A stretch of DNA of 64,000 bases from Distichodus sexfasciatus (Eukaryota > Chordata > Actinopteri > Characiformes > Distichodontidae), in assembly GCA_032718565.1 (NCBI GenBank), contig JAVGVS010000311.1, forward strand, positions 154,501-218,500. Reading direction: 5' to 3'. Within the stretch, counting starts at the first letter, position 1. Every line of letters begins with the position of its first letter. The notes beneath the pieces were generated by a model. The model was not told the origin of the DNA. It did no database searches and worked only from the letters and a program-made list of their open reading frames with translations. The position numbers and the translations under genes are program-made. Positions 10,821 to 20,970 of this stretch are shown here, in pieces.

Positions 10821-11280
10821 CACTGCAAAAATAAAATCATACCAGTGTAACTGACCTGAATTCAACATTTTAATCTTGTTACCATTTTTGGATTTATTTT
10901 TCTTGGTTAAAGACTTATTTATTTTTTTAGATTGGCACAGCTTGTTCAAGAAAATTGAATAGGTTATCCTACTAGGTATGCAAACTAAAATTTTTGAGAG
11001 CAGTTTTTTGAAACAATAACCTACATTAGTAAAGGAGTTGTGACTAACAGGTAGACTGTAAGTATATTTACTTATTTCAGAGAATTGGAGAAAAAAAAAA
11101 ACTAGTATATTCTGCTAATTTGGTTGTATGCTTTAGTCTTTGAGTATTTTTTTTCTTGTTTTAAGAAATCTTAGCAAGTGCAATTTTCTTGCTGCACTGG
11201 CAGATAATATTGCTTGAAATAAGTATTTTTTCCCAAAATATTAATTTTTTTCTTATTTTTAAAAAGGCATTTTTTGCAGC
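10821..11280 (+). mobile_element. CACTGCAAAA-ended short DNA element M2, copy A
   Basis: About 460 bp starting CACTGCAAAAATAAAATC and ending AAAAGGCATTTTTTGCAG, so the termini are inverted (TGCAAAAA / TTTTTTGCA). It aligns along its length with 25390-25855, sharing AAAGGAGTTGTG, AACAGGTAGACTG, CTAGTATATTCTGCT and AAATCTTAGCAAGTGCAATT. There is no reading frame of note. I recall CACTGCAAAA-ended elements as common in fish genomes, but the superfamily is not assigned here. Confidence 0.8.
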
Positions 11281-11339
11281 ATATGATGTGATTTTTGATT
11301 TGATTAAATTCAGGAGCAAATGATCAGTGAGACAATATC

Positions 11340-12054
11340 CTATGCTGATCTAACACAGTCACGGGACTCGAGTCGCACTTCAGTCGCACAAACAAGGCTT
11401 TGAGACTTGACTTGGACTTGCTATTTTGATTTCATGTAATTATTCTTTCTTAATTTATTTTATTCTTTTCCGTTTTTACTTTGTATTGTGTTTTTATTTA
11501 TTGACGTTAGGGAAATCGATGGTGAACTGAATATAACAGGGAGGCCTCACCAGGTATGTAACTGAAGCGTGGCGTATGCTGCAACCACTATAATCAATGG
11601 AACTCGCTACCCCTGACCCCTGGCGGGCGCGTGCAAATGCTCTGGCATGAAATGCACTAGTCTTCATGTGCAAGGTATATACTGCCGTTTTACAGACCAT
11701 TTCAGTGTATTTCCCTACCTTGATATTACAGGCAACATTGCATATGCATGCAGCCACAGATATCAAAACAACGCTGATCATCCTGTAGTGCAGAACAAAA
11801 AAAAATGTACAAGCATCAAATATTTCAAAATACATTTAATATACTTCAAACTTTTCAATATACTTCAAACTGAGCTTTTACTGTTTCTTCAAATTGTTTT
11901 GAAACAACCTTCTTTAGTGACTGATCAATTCTGATACTGTAGTGTAGAATACTAGATGAGTACAATGCATGCTTTCAGTTCATAACATACAGCAATGCAG
12001 TGTTATTTAGACCAGATGGCATGTGTCGATAAGAGATGTTCATTTCAGGCATTA
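11340..12054. mobile_element. Probable left part of the element carrying the 32-bp array
   Basis: A single unit related to the minisatellite (TTTGAGACTTGACTTGGACT) appears at about 11399, some 650 bp before the main array, preceded by GGGACTCGAGTCGCACTT. The intervening DNA (for example GCAACCACTATAATCAATGG) is unlike the array. An interspersed element that contains the array, or a split array, would explain this. The assignment is an inference. Confidence 0.4.
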
Positions 12055-12838
12055 GAGACTCGAGACTTGACTTGGACTCGAGTACAAAGAATTGAAACTT
12101 GATTGGACGTGAGTACAAAGACTTGAGACTTGACTTGGACTCGAGCACAAAGACTTGAAGCAGTTGGACTTGAGCACAAAAGACTTGAAGACTTGACTTG
12201 GGCGTGAGTACAAAGACTTGAGACTTGACTTGGACATGGAAGTATTACAAAGACTTGAGACTCGACTTAGGCTCGAGATCAAAGACTTGAGACCTGACTT
12301 AGACTTGAGCACAAAAGACTGGAGACTTGATTGGACATGAGTACAAAGACTTGAGACTTGATTGGACTTGAGCACAAAGACTTGAGACTTGACTTGGACG
12401 TGAGTACAAAGACTTGAGACCTGACTTGGACGTGAGTACAAAGACTTGAGACCTGACTTGGACTCGAGTACAAAGACTTGAGACTTGATTAGACTTGAGT
12501 ACAAAGACTTGAGACTTGATTGGACTTGAGTACAAAGACTTGAGACCTGACTTGGACTTGAGCACAAAGACTGGAGACTTGATTGGACTTGAGTGCAAGA
12601 CTTGAGACTGATTGGACTTGAGCACCAGGGCTTGAGACTTGACTTGGGCGTGGTACTAGAACTTGAGACCTGACTTGGACGTGGAGTACAAAGACTTGAG
12701 ACTTGACTTGGACTCGAGTACAAAGACTTGAGACTTGATTAGACTTGAGTACAAAGACTTAAGACTTGACTTGGACTCGAGCACAAAGACTTGAGACTTG
12801 ACTTGGACTCGAGCACAAAGACTTGAGACTTCAGTCAA
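12055..12838. repeat. 32-bp minisatellite, first block
   Basis: About 24 units with core GACTTGAGACTTGACTTGG followed by ACTCGAGTACAAA. Variants replace CTCGAG with CGTGAG, CTTGAG or CATGAG, and some units are shortened by 1-2 bases. The unit length is 2 modulo 3, so its stop-free minus-strand sense keeps all three frames open, producing Ser/Gln/Val/Leu-rich pseudo-proteins (12052-12723 and others). These are rejected as genes. Confidence 0.95.
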
Positions 12839-13062
12839 AGTCAAAGTAAACTTTGTCATCTCTTTTTAAACTAGAAGAAGAAAAAGAGACAATTAGAATG
12901 CAGTACTCAGCCTACAATTATGGTTTTGGAGTTGTCTTTGACACTAAAAAGTGCATGAATAAATGTGCTGGACGTGTATGAGGTCAGTAACAGTTTCAAT
13001 ATGACACATTCTATACAGTCTATTAAATAAAACAACCTGAGCAATACTTTCAATTTGTTCAG
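12839..13062. other. Spacer between minisatellite blocks
   Basis: Begins with TCAAAGTCAAAGTAAACTTT and GTCATCTCT, the terminal motif of the small element also seen at 34.87 and 45.7 kb. The rest is unassigned. An insertion into the array would explain the interruption, but a second terminus was not found. Confidence 0.45.
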
Positions 13063-13402
13063 AAACTTGACTTGACTTGGACTGGCGTACAAAGACTTAG
13101 GACTTGACTTGAACCCGAGTACAAAGACTTGAGACTTAACTTGGACTCGAGTACAAAGACTTAGGACTTGACTTGGACTGGCGTACAAAGACTTAGGACT
13201 TGACTTGGATGCGAGTACAAAGACTTGAGACTTGACTTGAACCCGAGTACAAAGACTTGAGACTTGACTTGGACTGGCGTACAAAGACTTGAGACTTGAC
13301 TTGGATGCGAGTACAAAGACTTGAGACTTGACTTGGACTCGAGTACAAAGACTTGAGACTTGACTTGGACTCGAGTACAGAGACTTGACTTGGACTGATG
13401 TG
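13063..13402. repeat. 32-bp minisatellite, second block
   Basis: About ten units of the same 32-bp repeat. Here the variable segment is often GGCGTAC, GATGCGAGTAC or AACCCGAGTAC, and neighbouring pairs share variants, which suggests local duplication of multi-unit blocks. Confidence 0.95.
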
Positions 13403-13834
13403 TGAACATCTCTGATTCCATATTAAATAAGATATCATTTGACATTTTTATTACTCAGCTCAACCAGAGGTCTAAACCAAAAACTTAGTTTAATAAAACC
13501 AGCCCTCCTGTTCAGTATAAAATCATATCACAATATGTATGATGTCTGATTGATGTTTTCATTTTGGCTCAGTGCCATAGCCTTTGATTATTGAATCAAT
13601 ATGTTACTGTAGATCAATGTATTCTTACACTCCTAGTGGAGAGTTTCTTCATTTAACAGACTGGACTTCTAGAGATGAAACTTTCCCCTGGTCTTCTAGA
13701 AGTAGAAGTAGAGGTGGAGATAGAATGGGATTCAAACCAAACTCAATGAGAACAAGCCACAGTCTTGGTTAATGTAGACTCCAAGAGAAGCCGGTTGCTT
13801 AAATACATGGCATGGGAGCAGACTGATTGAGGCG
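13403..13834. other. Unassigned sequence
   Basis: No gene or known repeat recognised. Confidence 0.35.
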
Positions 13835-13957
13835 AAGATAGAGAGACAGAGAGAGAGAGAGAGGGAGATGGAGGATTGATATGGAGAGTGGGTGTATTGG
13901 GGGAGGACTGATGGAGAAATTGAGAAAGCGTGAGAAAGACAGAGAGAGAGAGAGAGA
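13835..13957. repeat. GA-rich simple repeat
   Basis: GA runs at 13842-13864 and about 13938-13957 with purine-rich sequence between. The minus-strand Ser/Leu frames are composition artefacts. Confidence 0.85.
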
Positions 13958-14159
13958 TGAGATAATTGAACACACTGAGATGGAGATGGATGAGTAAAGC
14001 CAGACAATTTAAAAAGTCTGATGGGAACAGAACTGTGGATGCAGGCTGAAACTTTTACTTGGAGAATTTGAAAAATCTCGTTATGCAAATACGGGAAGTG
14101 TGGTTTATTTGTCATTTATGGCAAATTAAATATAAAAAGATCAGATCATACTAAAGCCA

Positions 14160-14440
14160 ATTTTATTAAAATGTTTCACAAACATTTATCACAATGAATG
14201 ATATTGAAATGAATTTTACATGTGTCATTTTAACAATGTTGAAATAAAAGATTTTCAAATCTCATCCAAATAGCATCCGTCATGTTTTCCAGAGGTTATT
14301 AAAATGCTTTCAGAATCTAATTAAGGTCACGGTCAGACATTATAACTGTTTTATAGCGAGAGAAAAATAAGGGTGTAGAGAGCATGGGTTTATCTTACAA
14401 TGATGCTGCACTAATTTACAATCTCAATGCACCGATTTAT
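14160..14440. other. Unassigned AT-rich sequence
   Basis: Nothing recognised. Confidence 0.35.
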
Positions 14441-14445
14441 TTTGT

Positions 14446-14570
14446 TCATTCATTCATTCATTCATTATCCGAACTGCTTAATCTCTATTTAGGGAAAATA
14501 CGCGGGGACCAGAGCCTATCCCGGGAACTACGGGCGCAAGGCGGGGACCAACCAACACACCACAGGGCTG
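14446..14570 (-). mobile_element. DANA/mermaid-like SINE (family S2), 3' end
   Basis: Reversed S2 tail. An ATTC repeat is followed by ATTATCCGAACTGCTTAATC, GGGGACCAGAGCCTATCCCG and GGGAACTACGGGCGCAAGGC. These match the tail at 33.66-33.76 kb on the opposite strand. Only the last ~125 bp are present, as expected for 5'-truncated retroposition or later loss. Confidence 0.8.
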
Positions 14571-14599
14571 ATTTATTTTGTTTAATCTAACAGGAACCG

Positions 14600-15620
14600 A
14601 TCATCAGCTTAATGATCCCAAAATATCTTCATTTGGTTTTAATCTTTTCTAGAACGGATTCACATTCACTCAAAACTATGGCAATTTGGTTAAACAAGGT
14701 AAACAATAAAATCAATCAAAACCCTACTATTCAACACACACTGTGGAGTTTAACAGAGCAATTGGATACCACATTGCTAGATTGTCGAATTGTCCACATT
14801 TTGCCACAAGTTAATATTTTATACATTTATTTTGTCTGTCTATATTTCTTTAATCGACATTGTATGGGCCAGTAAAATGCTTTCCTGCAGCGGCTTTAGT
14901 GTGAATAGATCAGGAGTCACTGCAGATTAACGCATATTTATTTGGGCTGCTAAAAGCACATTTTTAGGTGAGCTAAATCCTTTCTAAAATAAGCCATGCA
15001 ATGCCCCTGACTGAGAGGGAATAAAGATGCAGAGGTGGTGAAGACAGCTGAATTCATGCTTGGGAAATAGAGAAGGCTAATTAAACCGTATTAACTAAAA
15101 ATGTAAAAACATAATATTTCTTTAAGAATAAGGAATTTAAGGGATTTTTTTGGGAAATCGAAATGGGTAATAATGAGTAATTTAGAAAGTAACAGACCCA
15201 CTCCACTAATTTTATCATTGTTTTTACAAGTCATTTACAGGCAATTACAGTTTCGATATTCTGTAAATTCTCTTTGTGGAAAATGAATAAAAAATGTATG
15301 CAGGAATTTAAAAAAATGAATCAATAAATAACTACTCATAGCTGTCCACTTCTCTCTCTTTCTCTTGTGTTGTGTGCGATGGTCAGTGTGCTTGTGGCAT
15401 ACATTATGAGCTCTGCCAATAATTTCCGTAATTCCGCAGTAAACTGCTTGTCAGGTGTGTGTATGTTGTGAATTGAGGCATGAACCCAGCAGAAGTCTCT
15501 CTAACGAGGCTCATGGACAGTGAGCTGTGGAGAGTTGAAATAGGAGGATAATTACAGCAGTCGATCAACAAGTGCATCCTCCTGGCTCTCTGAGAGCATC
15601 TCTGCAGGTAGATAATCCGC
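14600..15620. other. Unassigned sequence
   Basis: No credible gene. The part at 15400-15620 is of mixed composition and low repetition and stands out from its AT-rich surroundings. Confidence 0.35.
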
Positions 15621-15627
15621 TGATCGC

Positions 15628-15695
15628 TGTGTGTGTGTGTGTGTGTGCGCGAGTGTGTGCGTGTGTGTGTGTGTTTTGTGTGTGAGTGTGAGCGG
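15628..15695. repeat. (GT)n microsatellite
   Basis: GT run with CG and TTTT interruptions and a GTGAGTGTGAG trailing part. Confidence 0.9.
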
Positions 15696-15904
15696 GAGCG
15701 CATCAAATAGTCTCGCACTGATGCTACATTACTACTCTGACATGTGTGACAGTCGGCACAACGTCTGGCACATATATAATTTCATATACTGTATAATTTC
15801 AGAATTGTCAGGACGCTAGATGGGGAATGAAGAAAAACTCTCATCTCAACTCTCAATTCACATTTTTCATGACTAATCTACACAAGAGGATCTGCGCTCC
15901 TGAA

Positions 15905-16150
15905 GCAGTTGGTGGCGTAACAGTTAGGGTGATTGCCCTGTGATCAGAAGGTTGCCGGTTCAAATCCCACACCGGTAAAGTTACCACTGAGGTGCTCATG
16001 AACAAGGTACCATCCCAGCAACTGCCCACGCTAGCTGCCTATTGCATCTTGCCAGATTCGTCAAATGCAGAGGTCACATTTGGTTGTGATGCACTGCGTG
16101 CTCTGCTGTGTTGCGTTCATAATGACAAAACAATCACCCATGTTCACTTT
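15905..16150 (+). mobile_element. tRNA-derived SINE (family S1), nearly full length
   Basis: Head GTTGGTGGCGTAACAGTTAG (A-box region) and GGTTCAAATCC (B-box), then GTAAAGTTACCACTGAGGTG, CTCATGAACAAGGTACCATC, TCAAATGCAGAGGTCACATT and the tail AATGACAAAACAATCACC. The copy is moderately diverged from the one at 17.03 kb. Confidence 0.85.
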
Positions 16151-16189
16151 AATGATATCATTTACCCAGCGACATTTTGAATGCATTTT

Positions 16190-17025
16190 AGGATGGTTCA
16201 CACTCAAAGGCAGAGAAAGTCCATATAAAAACATTTGTGAAACAAAAGGAGTCCTCAGTGACTTCGAGCGGGGTACTGTGATAGGATGTCACCTTTGCAA
16301 TAGGATGGTTTGTGAAATTTCATCTGCAGCTGTAAGTGGAAGCATTCAACAACAACAGCAACTCACCCATAAAGCGGAAGATCTTGTAATGTCACACAGT
16401 GGGGTCAGTGACTGGTCCGTGGTGCGTAAAACTCCCCAATGCTCTGCTGATTCCATAGCTGAAGAGTTCCAAACATCCACTGGCATTAATGTAAGCACAA
16501 AAGCTGAGCGGCAGGAGCTTCACAAAATGGGTTTCCACGGCCGAGCAGCTGCATGCAAGCCTCACATCACCAAGTCCAATGCCAAGAGTCGGATTGACTG
16601 GTGTAAAGCAGAACGTCACTGGACTGAGGTGCAGTGGAAACATCTTCTATGCAGTTCCCAATTACTCTTTTCTGTTTGGCAGTCAGATCGGCGAGTTTTG
16701 CTGTGGCGGATGCCGCAAGAACGCTACCTGCCTGACAGCACTGTGCCAGCTGTGAAGTTTGATGTAGGAGGGATAATGGTGTGGGGCTGTTTCCAGGTTT
16801 GGGCTAGACCCCTTGCTTCCAGTGAAGAGGGGTAATCTTAATGCTCGGCACACCAAGTCATTTTGGACAGTGCTATGCTTCCAACTTTGTGGACAACAGT
16901 GGACTCTATTCCAGCATGACTGCGCATCACTGCACAAAGCAAGGTCCATAAAGACCAGCTCACACAATGCCCTGTCCAATAAGACTGGCAGTTGTTATAG
17001 GTGTGAAGGGGGATCCTAAACCAAC
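16190..17025 (+). pseudogene. Tc1-like transposase relic (Tc1/mariner DNA transposon)
   Basis: Translation gives Tc1-family words in order: LSDFERGTVIG (N-terminal helix-turn-helix region), GFHGRAAACKPHI, DWCKAERHW, SVWQSDRRVLLWRMP, VKFDVGGIMVWGCF. Tc1 transposases bind terminal repeats and cut and paste DNA with three acidic residues. The first catalytic segment, normally (W)SDES, reads SSQL here, so the aspartate is lost. The second survives as FQHDCASLHKA in another frame. The region normally carrying the third acidic residue is deleted after AAGGTCCATAAAGACC. A 3' untranslated remnant (GTTATAGGTGTGAAGGGGGA) then precedes a SINE. Part of the N-terminal domain is also missing. It cannot encode active enzyme. 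Confidence 0.9.
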
Positions 17026-17281
17026 TCCAGTTGGTGGCGGAATGGTAGGGTGTTCGCCCTGTGATCAGAAGGTCGCAGGTTCGAATCCGGGACCGGTAAA
17101 GTTACCAATGAGGTACTCAGGAACAAGGTACTTTCCACAAGCACTGCGTTCTGGGCGCTGCACTTGTTAGCTGCCCACTGCTTCTTCATGGATGGGTCAA
17201 ATGCAGAGGTCACATTTTGTTGTGGTGCACTGTGTGCTGTGCTGTGGTGTGTTCACAATGACAAATAATCACTTACTTTCA
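17026..17281 (+). mobile_element. tRNA-derived SINE (family S1), full length
   Basis: Well-preserved copy with A-box region TGGTGGCGGAATGGTAGGGT, B-box GGTTCGAATCC, body GGACCGGTAAAGTTACCAAT and tail CACAATGACAAATAATCACT. It abuts the 3' remnant of the Tc1-like element, so it probably inserted into that older element. Confidence 0.9.
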
Positions 17282-19990
17282 GACACTTCTACAGTATATG
17301 CTGAAAAGCAAACGTCAGTGTCTCCAAAAAGACAGGAAAGAAGAGATTTGTCAGATTACTTTTTGCTTTTGTTATCTGAGGATCAGTCTCTATAAGGAAA
17401 AAAAAAACTTTTGTGTAAAAGTTGCAGGTTTTGTCTAAAATATATTGAAACAAAATGATTGGCTTCTGATTGGGCTTAGCAGCTCGGGTTAGGTGTTGCT
17501 GTAGTATTATTTAGCTATTGTTATCTATTAATTTTAGGAGTCAATTTAAGGAGCTTGCAGCCATAGCAAGACGTCTATGCGTGTGTAAGTTGGACTGTCA
17601 TACATAATGATTCCAGGACAGTGCAAATGTCCAAAAAAACCCAAATGTGTGCATGTTCTCATGTGCTTAAATGAAGACGACACCCGTCTCTAATCTTTTC
17701 CTCATTTTCTAAGACCATGAAAGACTCACAGCCTCACAATCTGCACTTTTCACCTCATACGCTCGTCTCTCTCCATTCTAGCTTCCTCTATTCTCCTCTC
17801 GTGCTTAGAAAACTCCAAACTAATAGCACGGAGATAAAACGACTAAAAAAAATAACCCACGGCGTGTATGATGCGGCAAGGGACTCTCTAACTGAACCGT
17901 ATTTATTCATCACCGGCTTCTGCCCCAAATAGCTTAAAGAAAAGGAAAAAAAGCACCCACACAGACAGATATTTTTTCTTGGCAAACGTGTCAGTTATCC
18001 GGCTCAGCGACACTCGATGCAGCTATTCGGCCGTCAAATCGCGACAGTCGCCGATGTTACCCAGTCAGTGAGCCGTGTACTGACAATGTCATTGTTTTCG
18101 CACCCACAATTTGTTTATTCCTCAGCACTGCTGGCGCTGAAGCACTGCAAAAACAAGTAAAATTCTGCCCTGTTCGTTCCCGGTCTCCATTCCAAGGCTT
18201 CAGTGAATCGCTGATATATTTGGCTCGACCCTAAATACCATGTTCCCAGTCGACGCCGTTTGCATAACGAGCGCCGGCTGAGGATGAGCCCTGCTGGTTG
18301 GGCAAACCATGCTGCCTCTTTATTTTGAAGGCTTTTTGGTCGATTATTTTCAGCCTCCTTGTCCCAGTTCAGTCTCAACTCGATCCCCGGTGTGGCAGGC
18401 GACATCTCAGGCTTTTCGTCCAGCATCTGGGTGGGGGGACAAGGACTTTTGCGTCTTCAAGTATGGGAGAGTTGGGTCAAAAGTTACATTAGTAACCTTT
18501 TCTAATTATATATAAAGAGTTTCCCTAAGAACCTAAATAAAGTTTATTTCTAGGCTGTTATTTTCTCCAATTCTCTAAACAAACCCTAAACTCAGAGCTG
18601 ATTACAGCCTTAAATTTTAATGTTATTTATTATATTCAAAGCATTTACTCGACACATTAAAATGATCCGAGAAATGAAATAATGACAGGACACAAACTCT
18701 GACACTGTCAATCCATGCAGAATAAGCCCAAATTCCATCTTAAACACTTTCTCAGACACTTATTTAATGGAAATGTAACATAGCAGGTAAATTACTCATT
18801 ACTTAAATGGGTGTGTTTAGCAGCTACAAGGACAAACTGTATTCAAATCTCATAATTAGGGGTCCAAACACAAAGTGTAATTGTTTTGTTTCTTCTATAT
18901 TATTACTTTTTCTTACAAAACGGATTGTGCAGCTTAAACCGTAAGCTGAAATTTTCAGGGTAAATAAGAACGAGGTGCATCTCAGCATAGGCTGAAAAGG
19001 CAGTGATGGGCAGTATACCAAAGGAAAATGTGTTTTGACCACTAGGGGTGCTAAAACACTACATAAATGTATGTGATTTTTTTTTTCTCTGTCACCTTAT
19101 TGTTCTCCATTCTAACTCCTTATCATATCAAATCAAAATAATTAACTCCTTATGTCTTGATTTGATTAATGCAGTTATGTGGTTTTATCCTACATCATAA
19201 CCATCAGCAGTGTATGGGTCTATGACAAACACACACACACTGCTGATGATCATTGCTGACTCTTTTGTGCTGCTTTTTGACTTTTGCTTGGACCCGGTCA
19301 TTGCCACTTGTGGCTATATTTTATATTATAACTCTCTTATGTTTTGCAGTTAAGTCTATTCAAGAAATTAAAATATTTTTAAATAAAACTTTTTGCTGAC
19401 ACATTTTCACTGGCATTAGCTACTTGTACAAGCCCTAACCTTTTTGTTCTTGCCTGGAATAAGAAGAGTAAATTGTACATAAGAGATAATACGACTGGAC
19501 CAACACACCTTACAAAAGATATTTTAACATTGCTTGATCTCATTGAACTTCTCAAAGCTGTCTGTATATGCAGTACCCCAAGCACACATTTATGTATTAT
19601 TTATCTGTCATTTTCACTTACTCTCTTAATTTATACTTGAGGGCTACCCACTTAAAGAGTCACAGGGAAACCAAAATCACATCCAAAATGATCATCCAAA
19701 GGTCTACTGTGTATTACTTGGCATTGCCCAAAACAGTTTTTGGTCTAATGCACATTCAGTAAACCACAGAGCATCAAGATCTCGAAGCAAGATTGAATTT
19801 TGTGCAGTATGTGTTCACTCACACACACCTACACACAGTCCAATTGTCTTTGCACTCTGGGGAATAGAGTTACTGTTTACTTTCCAGCAGTTCCTCTATA
19901 TTCATTGGAGAACACCAATACCCAAGTGATAGAATCCAGACATACATTCAAAGAAATGTTTGAAAACCTTTCTTTGCTTCGATATTATAG
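17282..19990. other. Long unassigned stretch
   Basis: No gene, RNA or repeat family recognised over 2.7 kb. 18110-18470 is of mixed composition with many CpG and complex words, unlike its AT-rich flanks, and could be conserved non-coding or former coding DNA. 19230-19242 is a short CA run. Confidence 0.35.
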
Positions 19991-20970
19991 TTTCAGGATC
20001 TAAGTTTAGAATCCAGTGTTCCATGTTCATGATCTTAAATTCCAAGTTTAAATTCCATGTTTATGACCTAGTGTTCCAAGTTCATGATCTTAGCTTACAG
20101 TTGTAGGTTCTAAGATTCCAAGTGTAGGATCTTTGTGTCTTTGTGTTCTTAGTCTAGGATCTAACGTCCCAAGTTTAGGATCCAATGTTCCAAGTGCACG
20201 ATTGTGTTCCAAGTTCAGGATCTAGTGTTCTTAGTTTAGGATATAATGTTCCAAGTTTACGATCTAAGGATCAAGGGTAAGATTCAAAGGTTAAATGACT
20301 GGGATCTAAGGTTCCCAGTTCACAATCTTAAGTTCCAAGTTTGTGATCCAGTGTTTCAAGTTCAGGATCAAAGATTCCAAGTTTAGGATTTAAGATTTCA
20401 AGTGTAGGATCTAGTGTACTTAGTTTAGGATCTAAAGTTCCAAGTTTAGGATCTAAGGTTCCAAAGTTTACGATCCAGTGTTCCAGGTTTAGAATCTATT
20501 GTTCCACGTTTATGATTGTGTTCCAGTTTTAGGATCTAACATTCCAAGTTTAAGATCTAAAGGTCCAAGTTAAGAATCAATGGTTCAATGTTTAGAATCT
20601 AAGGTTCTAAGTTAAGAATTCAGTGTTCCAACTTCTGGATCCGGTGTTCCAAATTCACGATCTAAGGTTGCAGTTTTAGAGGGTAAGGTTCAAAGTTTAG
20701 CATCTAGTGTTCTTCGTTAAGGGTGTAACGTTCCAGAATTAGAATCTTAAGTTTCAAGTTTAGGATCTGAGGGACTAAGTTGGGATCTAATGTTCAGTGT
20801 TTAGGATCTAAGGTTCCAAGATTAGGATCTAGGACTCCAAGTTAGGTATCCATTGTTCCAAGTTAAGCATCTAAAATTTCAAGTTTTGGAACTAAAGTTC
20901 CAAGTATAGGACTTAGTGTTCTTAGGTTAGGATTTATCATTCCAAGATTAGGATCTAAGGTTCCAAGTGA
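19991..20970. repeat. Degenerate 20-bp minisatellite
   Basis: Nearly 1 kb of a unit close to GTTCCAAGTTTAGGATCTAA. Roughly 45 recognisable units are present, with many substitutions (TTCTTAGTTTAGG, GTTCCAAGTTCACGATC) and 1-2 base indels. No frame persists because of the indels. The high divergence between units says the array is old and no longer homogenised. Confidence 0.95.

Noticed and set aside
12055..13402. CRISPR-like array of 32-bp repeats
   Set aside because: There are no unique spacers. Repeats are head-to-tail and degenerate, and the genome is eukaryotic.
12052..13445. Several large minus-strand frames (up to 223 residues) rich in Ser, Gln, Val, Leu and Lys
   Set aside because: They are translations of the 32-bp minisatellite. 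A stop-free unit with length 2 modulo 3 is open in all three frames.
16392..16979. Minus-strand frames opposite the Tc1-like relic
   Set aside because: Shadow frames of the transposase remnant on the other strand.
17026..17281. Possible tRNA gene
   Set aside because: The A and B boxes are present, but the sequence does not fold as a complete tRNA, and the same head recurs with the S1 body and tail in many places. It is a SINE.
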